64,000 nucleotides of DNA from Bin80 sp965220365 (GCA_965220365.1 OZ244823.1:1364001-1428000), one strand, 5' to 3'; positions 9,362 to 20,100 are shown, numbered from the stretch's first letter. The notes: generated by a model from the sequence alone, not told the origin. Made by a program: numbers and translations.

Positions 9362-10512
9362 CCTTCCCGCCGTCCAAGTTGTAAGCTTAACTGTACCCTG
9401 CGATTATTTCGCAATACATGATACGTGACCACATCTCCCGGCCTGAAGTCAAATATTCGGGCAACATAGTCATCGTGGTTTGAGATCGGCTCATCCTGAA
9501 GTGCCACGATGAGATCATAGGGAAGCAGGCCGGCTTCCTCGGCAGGGGAACCCGAATCTACATCGGCAACCAAAATTCCCCGCGTATCTTCCAGTTCCAG
9601 AGCTTCAGCGATCTGTGCGGTTACGGCTACGAAACTAATTCCTGTATAATAGGAGCGGTCAACTTGGCCGGTTTCACGCAATTCACTGATAATTCTCTGA
9701 GCTCTGGCAGCGGGGACTGCGAACCCCAGACCGACGGATCCTCCACTTTCACTGTAGATTGCTGCATTGACACCGATCACTTCACCGAGGGCATTGATGA
9801 GTGGACCACCGGAGTTCCCGCGGTTAATTGCAGCATCTGTTTGGATCATGTCATGGTAGATGCGTCCATCCTTGCTTCCCAGGTCTCTTTCGGCTGCACT
9901 GACGACCCCAACCGTCACACTGGGAGCTGCTGCTTCGAAGAGTCCAAAGGGGTTCCCCAAGGCGATTGCCCATTCTCCCACGATGGGTTCGGGGGATTCG
10001 GAAAAACGTAAATACTCCAAGGGGCGATCTGAAGAAATCTTTAAAAGTGCCAGATCCGTCGCCTTATCGGCTCCAATTAACTCCGCATCCAGCGTTTGCC
10101 CATCGGTCAGCGATACGGTCACCTTGGTTGCATTCCCGGCCACATGATGGTTGGTCACGATATAGCCATCTGGCGATATTACGAAGCCACTCCCCAGGTT
10201 CTGGACACGTCGTTCAATAATTCGAGATTTCCGTTCAGAAAAAAACTGTCCGAAGAAGGGATCCTGGAAAAGATCCGCGAATGGATCCCGATAGCGGACT
10301 TGTTGCAATTCAATGACGTTGATGCTGACAATGGCAGGGGTTGCAGTTTCTACGGCACGTGTGATAGCGGTCTGTCGGCTAAGCGTAATTGAGTCATTGA
10401 CCGCGGCTGTCGACTCCGGCGAAGCCAGCTGCGCTTGAGAACGCACGTTTTGCTGGCATCCAAGCAGTATGATGGCCAGAGAAAGATGTATGAGTGCGAG
10501 AAAACGTTCCAT
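9358..10512 (-). CDS. HtrA/DegP-like serine protease lipoprotein
   Basis: S1C-family protease of 384 residues with one C-terminal PDZ domain. The leader has a lipobox (LAIILLGC), so it is probably anchored to a membrane in the periplasm rather than soluble as in E. coli DegP. The catalytic triad is visible: His in VTNHHVAG, Asp in ATDLALLKI and Ser in GNSGGPL. The PDZ domain (about residues 290-375) contains DSGSPAEEAGLLPYDLI. The family degrades or refolds misfolded envelope proteins. It overlaps the downstream lipoprotein gene by four bases. Confidence 0.93.
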   Translation of the reverse strand: MERFLALIHLSLAIILLGCQQNVRSQAQLASPESTAAVNDSITLSRQTAITRAVETATPAIVSINVIELQQVRYRDPFADLFQDPFFGQFFSERKSRIIERRVQNLGSGFVISPDGYIVTNHHVAGNATKVTVSLTDGQTLDAELIGADKATDLALLKISSDRPLEYLRFSESPEPIVGEWAIALGNPFGLFEAAAPSVTVGVVSAAERDLGSKDGRIYHDMIQTDAAINRGNSGGPLINALGEVIGVNAAIYSESGGSVGLGFAVPAARAQRIISELRETGQVDRSYYTGISFVAVTAQIAEALELEDTRGILVADVDSGSPAEEAGLLPYDLIVALQDEPISNHDDYVARIFDFRPGDVVTYHVLRNNRRVQLSLQLGRREG

Positions 10513-10537
10513 GGAGCAAAGATCAAGACTAAATTCT

Positions 10538-11893
10538 TTACGAGAGTTTAGGCATGTGGTTTCTTTTATTCATGATTTTACGTGCTGCTCCCAACCCGGC
10601 GGCACCAATCTGCCCAAGCTCTCGATTGGCAAAGTGGCCCGACCAGTATACACCAGGGAACAGGCAATCAGGAGCGGGAAACAGTAATTGATCCAGATCA
10701 CGCTCAAAATGGAGAACGTGTCCGCCAGGCACCCCAAATTCGTCTGCTATATCCGTTGGTACCCAGAGCTGCTTTGCAAGGATCGGTCGGTTGAGGTCAG
10801 GGAGTTGATTCAGGATTCTCTCAATCAATAATGCCCGTGTTGGTTCAGCCCACGAGTCACCTGTCTGGAAAGGGGTTTGTAGCGCGTAGATGATCACGGT
10901 ACTTTCCTCTTGTTGTACGACAATTTCGAGCGTCTGCTGTGGAGGGATTGTTTTGTATTTGACATAGTCAAAGGCTCGCTCCTGTGCGATCAAGCCGGGA
11001 GTCACGCGCGTCCGGGCTGATGAGAGCCAGTCCGGGAGCCCATCCATTGCGAGTGCAAGCACTGCACAGGTGCCGCGGGATCGGACTGGGGGCCACTGGT
11101 TAACTAGGGCAGGATCCAGTAAGTGGTTGCGAAGCATTGCGGGGGAGCATGTCGCCAGAATGAATCTGGTGTGGATGGGGGTGTCGTCCTGCAGCAATAC
11201 ATGGACTCCCTTGGAGTCGGAGCGAATTTGTTTGACCTGGGTGCCTGTTCGGAGCACGGCTCCGCTCGAACGTGCGACGGCTTCCAGTTCCGCCGCCAAG
11301 GAAGCATGCCCATTCGAAACGTTTTCGGTCGCATGAAGCAGCAGTTGGAGCGCTCCAAATGGTGACTGAGGCCCTGCAAAGGTGCGCACAGACAGGGGAA
11401 CGGCCAGTGTACAGCGTTGCGTCTCACGGAAATCAAATTCATCAAAGAGATCTGCGCAACTGAGCGGGATCCATCTGGCCAAATCTTTGATCCGCATTTG
11501 GAACAAGGTGGTCAGCCAAGCACTTTTATTCCGCAGTGAAGCGTGTCTCAGAGGAACGCCAAGCAGTGTTTTTAATGCATTCCCGGCATCCGCAAGAGCA
11601 GGGAGGGTCTCGACCTCGAAGAACTCACGATCCCGGAGTCCCGCAGTTGTATTGGAAGTCGGCTCGGGCAATGTCAATCCTAGTGCTTTGTTCAGCATGT
11701 TCACCGTTCCACCTGGGTAGGGGCGGAATCCTGGAATCCGATACCTATCTCCAAACGTATGGTATGCGGATAGCCCACCGGCGACAGCCCTCTTTTCAAG
11801 TACGAGGGTCTCCATACCTGCTTTGGATAGGGCGGCTGCAGCCGCCAAGCCATTGATTCCGGCTCCGATAATAATGACATCAGGCTTTTGCAT
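10538..11893 (-). CDS. FAD-dependent oxidoreductase, CrtI/phytoene-desaturase-like (second of pair)
   Basis: A 451-residue flavoprotein with an N-terminal Rossmann motif VIIIGAGINGLAAAAALSKAG and the ERAP-like follow-on LVLEKRAVAGG, plus a C-terminal FAD-contact region near LFPGVYWSGHF. It belongs to the CrtI/NAD(P)/FAD superfamily. No carotenoid synthesis genes are in view, so a carotenoid role is not supported. The start ATG overlaps the stop of the upstream related gene by one base (TGATG). The two oxidoreductases and the GcvT-like gene form a tightly coupled trio. Confidence 0.82.
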   Translation of the reverse strand: MQKPDVIIIGAGINGLAAAAALSKAGMETLVLEKRAVAGGLSAYHTFGDRYRIPGFRPYPGGTVNMLNKALGLTLPEPTSNTTAGLRDREFFEVETLPALADAGNALKTLLGVPLRHASLRNKSAWLTTLFQMRIKDLARWIPLSCADLFDEFDFRETQRCTLAVPLSVRTFAGPQSPFGALQLLLHATENVSNGHASLAAELEAVARSSGAVLRTGTQVKQIRSDSKGVHVLLQDDTPIHTRFILATCSPAMLRNHLLDPALVNQWPPVRSRGTCAVLALAMDGLPDWLSSARTRVTPGLIAQERAFDYVKYKTIPPQQTLEIVVQQEESTVIIYALQTPFQTGDSWAEPTRALLIERILNQLPDLNRPILAKQLWVPTDIADEFGVPGGHVLHFERDLDQLLFPAPDCLFPGVYWSGHFANRELGQIGAAGLGAARKIMNKRNHMPKLS

Positions 11894-13473
11894 CAGATCC
11901 GCTCCCGCAAAAGCGCTTTTGCTGCCAGTTCGCCACTGGCTCCCATTACACCACCGCCAGGATGTGTACCTGACCCACACATCCACAGGTTCCGTATCGG
12001 GGTTCGGTATCCAGCTAATCCCCAGGCAGGGCGTTGGAATAGAAGCTGATTCAGGCTGAGTTCTCCATGAAAGATATTGCCTTCGGTTAACCCAAAATCA
12101 CGTTCCAGATCAAGAGGAGTCAGGATCTGCATGTGCTCCACATGGTCGCGTAGTCCTGGAGCAAATTCCTCAAGCGTATCCAACACGGCCTGTCCGAATG
12201 CTTCGCGCTGTGAACTCCAAGCTTCTGGCCCATCCGCCAACTCGTAGGGGGCGTATTGGACAAAGCACGACATCACGTGCTTACCTGGCGGGGCGATAGA
12301 GGGGTCTGTGAGTGATGGAATCACTGCGTTAATGAAGGGACGGGATGAAAACGCGCCATACTTGGCTTCATCAAACGCACGTTCCAGATAATCAATGCTT
12401 GGAGCAATTGCAATGTCACCTCTCAAGTGATCCCCCACGCCTGGCCGACAAGTAAAGTTCGGGAGGCCATTCAAAGCCAGATTCACTTTACCACTACTTC
12501 CCCGATACTTGAAACGGGTAAGTGCATCTGCCGCATCCTCCGGCAGATGTGCAGCATCTACCAATCCTGTCAGTGTCCGCCTCGGGTCAAGGTTCGACAC
12601 GATTCTGTGGGCACTGATTTCTTCGCCATCAGCCAGAACAATGCCAATTGCGCGATTATTTTGGACACACACGTTAGTCACTTCAGCGTTCGTGCGAATG
12701 ACTGCCCCGTGTGCCTGGGCTGCTTTTGCACAGGCTAGGCTCACACTTCCGGTGCCTCCCCGTGCAAAGCCCCACGATCGGAAGGCGCCGTCAATTTCCC
12801 CCATATAGTGGTGTAGGAGGACATAGGCAGTGCCCGGGGAACGGACTCCCTGGAAGGTGCCGATGATTCCGCTTGCAGAGAGGGGGGCCTTGAGGATCTC
12901 TGACTCAAACCATTCGTCAAGGAAATCTACAGCGCTCAGTGTAAGTAATCGCACGAGTTGCTGCAACTCATGCTGCTCAAGATCTCGAACCGATTGCAGT
13001 AGCTCCGTAAGTATATGTAGGTCCCGAGGCTTGAGTCCTGTAGGAGCTGGGCGATTGATAATCTGAGCAGCTATGCGGCCTAATCGAGTTAGGGTGCGTT
13101 TGAATTCGTGATAATTTTCAGCGTCGTGCTGGCTGTAGCGGCTGATCTCTGAGTAGGTTCGGTAAGCATCACTCCAGCGTGCAAGCCCGTGATGATCATG
13201 CAGGGGTTGGAATGCACAATCCATTGGGATCACGTGATAACCGTATTTCGCCAGCTCCAGCTCGCGAATAATCCGTGGGCGGAACAGACTGATCACGTAG
13301 GAGGCTACAGAGAACGTGAACCCGGGGAAGACCTCTTCAGATACAGCTGCACCCCCTAGGACATCGCGGCGCTCAACGACCAATACTTTACGCCCCGCAC
13401 GTGCCAGATAGGCCGCACAGACCAACCCATTATGACCTCCTCCTATGATCACGGCATCCCAGGAGGTGTTCAT
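11893..13473 (-). CDS. FAD-dependent oxidoreductase, PYROXD2-like (first of pair)
   Basis: A 526-residue flavoprotein with the dinucleotide fold AVIIGGGHNGLVCAAYLARAG and the second FAD block VVERRDVLGGAA. The C-terminal GTHPGGGVMGASG is shared with CrtI-type desaturases and with the PYROXD2 group, the best overall match by recollection. The product of the reaction is unknown. Its ATG overlaps the stop of the GcvT-like gene by four bases, so translation of the trio is probably coupled. Pairing of two distantly related CrtI-like enzymes suggests either a heteromeric enzyme or two sequential oxidations. Confidence 0.85.
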   Translation of the reverse strand: MNTSWDAVIIGGGHNGLVCAAYLARAGRKVLVVERRDVLGGAAVSEEVFPGFTFSVASYVISLFRPRIIRELELAKYGYHVIPMDCAFQPLHDHHGLARWSDAYRTYSEISRYSQHDAENYHEFKRTLTRLGRIAAQIINRPAPTGLKPRDLHILTELLQSVRDLEQHELQQLVRLLTLSAVDFLDEWFESEILKAPLSASGIIGTFQGVRSPGTAYVLLHHYMGEIDGAFRSWGFARGGTGSVSLACAKAAQAHGAVIRTNAEVTNVCVQNNRAIGIVLADGEEISAHRIVSNLDPRRTLTGLVDAAHLPEDAADALTRFKYRGSSGKVNLALNGLPNFTCRPGVGDHLRGDIAIAPSIDYLERAFDEAKYGAFSSRPFINAVIPSLTDPSIAPPGKHVMSCFVQYAPYELADGPEAWSSQREAFGQAVLDTLEEFAPGLRDHVEHMQILTPLDLERDFGLTEGNIFHGELSLNQLLFQRPAWGLAGYRTPIRNLWMCGSGTHPGGGVMGASGELAAKALLRERI

Positions 13474-14660
13474 CCCACAGGTGCTCGCTTGTGGGGAGGA
13501 TCATAAAATCGCGGTTCTACAATGCGCGCGTCCACACAGTGACGTGCATGTTCTACTGTAAGTTCAATTTGCACGGAATCGGATAGATAGGATGTCTCGA
13601 TGGTAGCTAGTGCAATATACTTCTTAAGTATAGGAGACCATGTTCCGCTGGTTGCATAGCCGACCTGATGTTGACGTGCATGGTCCCGATAAAGTGGAAC
13701 CGACATGGGCCATGCCTCTACGGGTAGAGCAGGAGGGAGCCCTCTTGATTCGTATAGATCTCGCGTCTGGGACCAGTCAATCTCCAGGCCAACCATCGTA
13801 TGCGTGGAGTTCTGTACGTTTCGAAGTTCGGTCTGTCCAACAAAAGGGTCACGATCCAGGTGCACCATCCAACCAAGCCTCAAATCATAGGGCGTGGATT
13901 TCTGCGCACGAGCCAGTACATGCGATGCATTGTGAAAATCAACCCCCTGTTTCAGCAGTCCCGCTTCAATTCGGCATACATCCATGGCTTTGAGGCCTGC
14001 AGCGCGCAAAGCAAATGCAGATCCAGATTCCATGAGTGTATCCCAAATGTTCAATGCCTGATCGCTGGGGAACCACAGTTCATAGCCTAAATCTCCGGTG
14101 AAGCCACTTCGTGATATCCAGGTTGGTGTACCATTGATGCTTGTATGTGTGGCCCCAAAGTATTTGAGACCAGACAGTGTTTTTACACCTGCATGGGAGA
14201 GTATTTTAGCGGAATGAGGCCCCTGCAAAGATAAGCCGGCAAGTGACTTCGTTTCGTCTGTGATGGTAACATTGAGGTGGGCGGCGTGTTTTTCTACCCA
14301 ACCGAAAGTAGGGTCATGACACATGAAGAAGTAGGTCTCTGTATCCTGTCTCATGACAACGCCATCACCAAGAACAAACCCATCTGGATCACACCATGCT
14401 ACATATGCCACATGATTTTCTTTGAGCCTGGAAAGGTCACGCACGACGATGCGATTCATGAGTGCCAAACTATCCGGGCCTGTAATTGAAATTTTAAAAA
14501 GTGGGGAGATGTCGATCAGACCCGCTGCAGTGCGGATGCTGTGATATTCATTTTCGTGTTGCAGTTGATAGGACTGGGGGGCATAATAGCCGCTCCAGCG
14601 TGTCCAGTCCATGCTCTCGCAAAGGGCTAATTGGCGTGAATAAAATGGAGTGGGAAGCAT
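13470..14660 (-). CDS. GcvT-family aminomethyltransferase-like protein
   Basis: Folate-binding protein of the GcvT/YgfZ/DmdA superfamily, 396 residues. It has the typical order: HENEYHSIRTAAGLIDISPLFKISITGPDSL near the N-terminus, SLAGLSLQGPHSAKIL, GFTGDLGYELWFP, and a C-terminal domain ending HQVGYATSGTWSPIL and ALATIE. Members move one-carbon groups from glycine adducts, sarcosine-type amines or dimethylsulfoniopropionate to tetrahydrofolate. No gcvH or gcvP is present here, so it is probably not the glycine cleavage T protein. Linked flavoproteins suggest demethylation of an unknown methylated substrate (inference). The MLPTPFYSRQ start is preferred over one eight codons upstream. Confidence 0.8.
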   Translation of the reverse strand: MLPTPFYSRQLALCESMDWTRWSGYYAPQSYQLQHENEYHSIRTAAGLIDISPLFKISITGPDSLALMNRIVVRDLSRLKENHVAYVAWCDPDGFVLGDGVVMRQDTETYFFMCHDPTFGWVEKHAAHLNVTITDETKSLAGLSLQGPHSAKILSHAGVKTLSGLKYFGATHTSINGTPTWISRSGFTGDLGYELWFPSDQALNIWDTLMESGSAFALRAAGLKAMDVCRIEAGLLKQGVDFHNASHVLARAQKSTPYDLRLGWMVHLDRDPFVGQTELRNVQNSTHTMVGLEIDWSQTRDLYESRGLPPALPVEAWPMSVPLYRDHARQHQVGYATSGTWSPILKKYIALATIETSYLSDSVQIELTVEHARHCVDARIVEPRFYDPPHKRAPVG

Positions 14661-14966
14661 GGCATAAATTTTACAATTGGTCAAAATTCACGAGTTAACC
14701 CATTTCGGTTCGTCAAGTTTGCAGACAAAGTGGGTGCCTTTACATGAAACTGGCACTTGAAGACTCCAGGAGCGTGAATCTGTTAGAGGGGGGATACGTT
14801 TACGGATCGCAAAATTTCTGATAATGCGTAGGCAGAAATCCCTTCTTCGTGATCGCACCTCAGAGGAAATCGTTGTACGGTGTCCAGTGAGTACTTTGGG
14901 AGAATCAAATTTTACGCCGGGAAACTTTGTGTCACAACTCCTAGTGAGTTGGTATTGTGATCAAGT

Positions 14967-14990
14967 TTCGTCAACGGTGATGTTGACGAA
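14967..14990. promoter_or_regulatory. Palindromic operator-like site upstream of galK
   Basis: Perfect nine-base inverted repeat TTCGTCAAC-GGTGAT-GTTGACGAA, about 58 bases before the galactokinase start. Its length and spacing fit a dimeric repressor site (LacI or GntR size). It is one of two palindromes in the 387-base gap between the divergent GcvT and galK genes. The rest of the gap shows no gene and no clear promoter consensus. Confidence 0.6.
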
Positions 14991-15001
14991 GTCCAGGGGA
15001 C

Positions 15002-15015
15002 TCCGACCGGTCGGA
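15002..15015. promoter_or_regulatory. Second palindrome upstream of galK
   Basis: A perfect 14-base palindrome TCCGACCGGTCGGA with no spacer, 32 bases before the galK start codon and 12 bases after the TTCGTCAAC repeat. It could be a second protein-binding site or a short 5' leader hairpin. The different sequence suggests a different regulator from the first site. Confidence 0.5.
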
Positions 15016-15047
15016 TAGATTAAATTGGGCCTGAAACCGTAGCAGTG

Positions 15048-16208
15048 ATGGCGTTAGAGATATTTCATACCAAACAGCGTGTGAGGGAGGCGTTCAGTAG
15101 ATGGCGCAGCGGTGCAGATCCATTGTTGATCGCATGTGCACCCGGCAGGGTCAATTTAGTCGGAGAGCATACGGATTATAATGGTGGATTGGCATTGCCG
15201 ATGACCCTGGATCGGGCGGTTTATGTCGCTGCAGGTCATAGCTCAACTGGATTCCATGAACTTCGATCACTGAATTATCAGGAGAGCTTATCCTACCGGC
15301 TTGGACGGTGGCCCAAAGTGCCGCACACGCACTGGGCAACGTATGTGGCAGGCATGATAAAGCAGTTGCCTCCACCAGAACCTGTCGAGATGTTAATTCT
15401 GGGGGATGTCCCCCTGGGGGCAGGCCTCAGCTCTTCGGCCGCACTGGAAATGGCAACAGGGCTCGCACTGGAAAAACTCCGTGATACCCCCGTGGATCCG
15501 CTTGATCTCGCTCGGATTGGTCAGACCGTAGAACACGAGTACGCGAAAGTGCAGTGCGGGCTTATGGATCAGATTGTGTCCCGCGTTGGCCGTACGGACC
15601 ATGCACTTTTGTTGGATTGTGAGAAACTGGAGTGGGAGCATATTCCAATTCAGAATCGGGATGCACAATTTATTGTGATTGATAGCCGGGTAAAGAGAAA
15701 GCTTGCCCACTCAAAGTACAATGAACGGCGTGCGGAATGTCACAAAGCCCTGCAACACATCAAGGCGACCGATCCGCGGATCACTTCACTGCGCCAGATA
15801 CAACGTCATCATATCAATCATCTGGAGGAATCTGTATTGCGGAGGCGCCTTCAACATGTCTTTCATGAGAATGAGCGGGTGAGGAAGGCATGCGGTGCTC
15901 TAGTCCGTTCAGATTGGGACTTATTGGGAAACATACTTTCTGCATCGCATCAAAGCCTGAAAAGCGACTATGAAGTAAGTTGTGAGGAACTTGATCACAT
16001 GGTTGCGCAGGCGGAATCGCTTGCTGGAGTCTTCGGAGCGAGGATGATGGGAGGTGGCTTTGGCGGTTGTTCAATCAATCTGGCACGGACCCAAGATGCA
16101 CATTCGGTCGCCGAAGCTGTTTCAATGGCCTATGAGGAAAAATACCAGCGCAAGGCCAGAGCCCATGTACTTGGTACGGGAATTGAAGCACATGTAGAAT
16201 GGCTCTGA
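15048..16208 (+). CDS. galK: Galactokinase
   Basis: GHMP-family kinase of 386 residues that phosphorylates galactose at C1 with ATP, the first step of the Leloir pathway. The N-terminal galactokinase signature APGRVNLVGEHTDYNGG and the ATP-binding GLSSSAALEM are both complete, and the C-terminal GARMMGGGFGGCSI motif is present. Usual family length. A GTG codon directly precedes the chosen ATG. No galT, galE or mutarotase is nearby; the downstream DapA-family gene and the kinase-aminotransferase fusion are unusual partners, so a relaxed or different substrate cannot be excluded. Confidence 0.93.
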   Translation: MALEIFHTKQRVREAFSRWRSGADPLLIACAPGRVNLVGEHTDYNGGLALPMTLDRAVYVAAGHSSTGFHELRSLNYQESLSYRLGRWPKVPHTHWATYVAGMIKQLPPPEPVEMLILGDVPLGAGLSSSAALEMATGLALEKLRDTPVDPLDLARIGQTVEHEYAKVQCGLMDQIVSRVGRTDHALLLDCEKLEWEHIPIQNRDAQFIVIDSRVKRKLAHSKYNERRAECHKALQHIKATDPRITSLRQIQRHHINHLEESVLRRRLQHVFHENERVRKACGALVRSDWDLLGNILSASHQSLKSDYEVSCEELDHMVAQAESLAGVFGARMMGGGFGGCSINLARTQDAHSVAEAVSMAYEEKYQRKARAHVLGTGIEAHVEWL

Positions 16209-16271
16209 TTGGAGCAACAAAACGAAGGTAGTGTAGGGCGGCATCCAAGACTTCACAAACGAACTACTCTG

Positions 16272-17198
16272 ATGTCTCGGGACACAGGATTTTCAGTGCT
16301 GACGGCTAGTCTTACTCCATTTGATCAGGACTTGAGGATAGATCATGATTGTCTGGGTGCCCATGTACATTGGCTCTTGGAACGTGGTGCCATGGGAGTT
16401 GTCCTGATGGGGACGACAGGGGAGGCGAATAGTTTGAGCACAGCGGAGAGAAAACAAGCCCTTGATGCGGTCCTGGATGCCGGTGTTGATCCCGATCAAC
16501 TGATCGTAGGGACAGGCTGTTGTGCTCTGACAGATACAGCAGATTTGACAAAGCATGCACTGGACACCGGTGTGCAACGCGTACTCGTTCTCCCCCCGTT
16601 CTACTACAAAAATGTAAGCGAGGATGGCCTGTTTGCTTCGTATGATCACCTGTTTCAATCAATAGGGAGTACCCGGATTAGAGTGTATCTGTATCACTTC
16701 CCGAAGATGAGTGCAACTCCCATTGTGCCCAATCTCGTTGAACGTCTGATTCAGGCATACCCCGGAAACATCGCCGGATTCAAAGATTCTAGTGGTGATT
16801 TGGGAAATATTCGGGCCATGATTCGCAATTTTCCTGAGATACAGGTCTTTGCAGGCAGTGAACAGTTTTTACTGGACACGCTCAGAGCGGGAGGGGCTGG
16901 CTGCATCAGTGCAACGGCAAATGTAACCTCGCCGCTGGTTGCGCATCTGTTAACTAAGTGGGAGTCTCCTGAGGCAGATTTGCTTCAGGAGCATCTCAGC
17001 CGAATCCGAAAGACGGTTGAACAGTGGCCCATGATTGCTGCCCTGAAAGCATTGATGCAGGATTTGACCGGGCAGGATGCGTGGATGAATCTCAGACCAC
17101 CGCTCAAAGCGCTCCCGTCCAATGAAGCAAAGAGGTGCGTCCAGTTATATAAGGCAGTATTCGCCGAAGCTACGCAATCGCCGTACGGTTACAGATGA
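16272..17198 (+). CDS. Dihydrodipicolinate synthase-family lyase
   Basis: Class I aldolase-like TIM barrel of about 308 residues. The family features are LMGTTGEANSLS near residue 46, the LPPFYYKN region with the active-site tyrosine, YLYHFPKMS, and the Schiff-base lysine in GFKDSSGD. Members include DapA, N-acetylneuraminate lyase and 2-keto-3-deoxygluconate aldolase. The replacement of the DapA arginine region by YHFPKMS argues against true DapA and towards a sugar-acid or similar 2-oxo-acid lyase. The MSRDTGFSVL start is chosen over a longer frame. Its stop overlaps the next gene's start by four bases. Confidence 0.8.
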   Translation: MSRDTGFSVLTASLTPFDQDLRIDHDCLGAHVHWLLERGAMGVVLMGTTGEANSLSTAERKQALDAVLDAGVDPDQLIVGTGCCALTDTADLTKHALDTGVQRVLVLPPFYYKNVSEDGLFASYDHLFQSIGSTRIRVYLYHFPKMSATPIVPNLVERLIQAYPGNIAGFKDSSGDLGNIRAMIRNFPEIQVFAGSEQFLLDTLRAGGAGCISATANVTSPLVAHLLTKWESPEADLLQEHLSRIRKTVEQWPMIAALKALMQDLTGQDAWMNLRPPLKALPSNEAKRCVQLYKAVFAEATQSPYGYR

Positions 17199-20100
17199 TT
17201 GAACATCCGGCTCCAACCTTTTCAGCATCAGAAGCTCAGGCTCTGGCACAGGAGTATTTTGGCTTACAGGGCAGTGTAACCGAGCTTCCCAGTCACCTGG
17301 ACCAGAATTTTCGTGTCAATACGGCCGATGGCACCTTCGTTCTGAAGCTCTCCAATGCAGCAGCGGAGTCCAGTTACGTAGATCTTCAGCAGGCGGTGCT
17401 GTCACATTTGGATGTGAATGGGCAAGGGCACCATGTTCCGGCTGTTGTTCCCACACAAGCGGGCGATCAAAAAGTCGTTGTGCAAGGAAAAAAGGGGCAG
17501 CATCAGTTATGGATGGTTACCTGGCTCCATGGACGCGTACTCGCAAATGTCAGGCCTGTACTGGGGCCACTGCTCCGGGATTTTGGGCGATTTCTGGGAT
17601 CCCTTAACCAGACCATGGAAGGATTTGAGCACGAGTCCGCACATCGAAGTTATGCCTGGGATCTTCGCAAGGCGGTTCATTTTGCCAAATACCTGGACTG
17701 TATCCAGGATGCCAAACGGCGCAGGCTCGTAGAGGACGCACTGGAGTTCTTTCAGAGTGAGACGCTTCCCGGCCTGGATCAACTTCGGCAAAGCGTGATC
17801 CATCACGATGCCAATGACCACAATGTAGTCGTTCAGGGGACAGGCTATGAGGCCCGTATTCGTGGATTGATTGATTTTGGAGATACGCTGCACACAACGA
17901 CCATGATTGAACTTGCAGTCGCAGCAACGTACATCATGATGGGCAAGGTAGATCCAGTGGGAGCAGCAGCAGAGGTTGTGCACGGTTATCATGAAGCCTA
18001 TCCTTTGGAGGAATCGGAACTCTCAGTATTACACGGACTAATCAAGGCGCGGCTTTGTTCTAGTGTGCTGGTTTCGGCCTTTAGAGGGTCACTGGAACCT
18101 GAGAATGAGTACCTCCGCGTATCTGAAGAGGGAGCATGGTCCCTACTTAACTATCTATCAACAGAATCGCCATCATTGGCGGAATATCGGTGGCGATCTG
18201 CCTGTAGTATGGAGCCCTGCCCAAAGAATATGCGCATGGTTGCACATCTTCGCCAGCAAACATTTGCACCGGTTATGCAGCCGGATGTGCGCACAAAGGA
18301 TCCCCTTGTGATGGATCTGAGTGTTACCAGTCCTTTGGTTGAGCCTTTGGAGCAGCAGCCTGATCCAAAGAAAGCCTCAAAAGCATGGTTCAGGCGGATC
18401 CGTCGTGCAGGCGCTGAAATCGGGGTCGGACGCTATAATGAGCCCCGGATCGTCTACACATCAAAAAACTACCGGTCAGCAAACGATGCGTTTGATGAGA
18501 CCCGGACGATTCATCTGGGGATTGATCTGTTCAAGGAAGCAGGAACCCCGATCTATGCTCCGGCTGCAGCACGAGTACATAGTCTCTCCTTCAGCCGGAA
18601 ACCAATGGATTTTGGAGGACTAGTGATCCTGGAACACACGATGGAAGGGGGGAGGTTTTACACGCTTTACGGTCATTTGAGTGAGGATTCGATCCAGCAG
18701 CTTCGACCGGGACAGAAAATTGCCAAGGGCGAGGAGTTTGCCAACCTTGGAGTACCAGAGGAAAATGGAGGGTGGACTCCTCATTTACATTTTCAGGTGA
18801 TTGCCGATCTGTTGGGGCAGTCTGGTGAGTACTGGGGGGTAGCACCGGCAAGCCAGCGCAATGTGTGGTTGTCGATCTGCCCGGATCCCAACCTGATTCT
18901 CGGGATTCGGGATGACTTGCTGCCTCCGCCAGAGCCTCTCACTGAAACAATCTGGTCCCGGCGACAAGATTGTATCGGGGGCAATCTCAGCGTTTCCTAT
19001 CGTACGCCGCTACAGATTGTACGTGGATTCCGCCAATATCTCTATGATGAGACGGGTCGGGCGTTCCTGGATGCCGTCAATAATGTCCCCCATGTAGGGC
19101 ACAGCCACCCGCGTGTCAACGCAGCTGCGATCCGGCAAATGCGCGTACTGAACACCAATACACGCTATCTGCATCAAACATTGGTAGATTATGCGGAGCG
19201 GCTGGTCGCGACCATGCCGGAGCCGCTGAAGGTCTGCTATTTTGTCAATTCGGGGAGTGAAGCCAACGATCTGGCGTTGCGTCTGGCGTTTGCACACACC
19301 GGGCGGAAGGATATCATGGTTCTGGAGGGCGCATATCATGGTCATTTGAGTTCACTGATTGCAATCAGCCCATACAAGTTTGATGGCCCCGGTGGAACGG
19401 GTGCACCCCCGCATGTGCATCAGGCTCCGGTCCCGGATCTATATAGAGGGCGGTTTCGTGGAGGTGACGCGGCACAGCAGTATTCAACAGAATTGAAGAC
19501 AAAACTTGATTCGGTTCCGGGTGGAATTGCTGCGTTTGTCTGCGAATCCCTTCTTGGTTGCGGAGGGCAGATTGAGTTGCCAAAGGGATACTTGCAGTCA
19601 GTTTATGCACATGTACGTGCGGCAGGCGGCCTTTGTATCGCTGACGAGGTACAGGTGGGGTTTGGAAGGATGGGCAGTGACTTCTGGGGCTTCCAGACCC
19701 AGGAGGTCACGCCAGATATCGTTGTTCTGGGTAAGCCGATGGGGAATGGTCATCCATTGGCAGGCATTGTGACCACTGCTGAGATTGCTCACTCATTTGA
19801 TAACGGGATGGAATTCTTCAGTACGTTTGGGGGGAACCCGGTTTCATGCGCGGTGGGGGTGGCAGTTTTGGATGTAATTGAATCGGAAAAGCTGCAGGAA
19901 AACGCACTCGTCACGGGTACTTTTCTAAAACAATCTCTTGAGAAACTAAAAAGCAAGCATCCGTTGATCGGAGACGTAAGGGGGAGGGGATTGTTTTTGG
20001 GGATAGAGTTGGTGCGGGATCATCAAACTCTGGAGCCAGCCGACCAGGGGGCAAGTTATATTGCAGACCGCATGCGCGATCTGGGCATCCTGATTTCGAC

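Noticed and set aside
14824..15018. Short plus-strand frame before galK
   Set aside because: Covers the regulatory palindromes, lacks a family and ends 30 bases before galK; better explained as promoter region.
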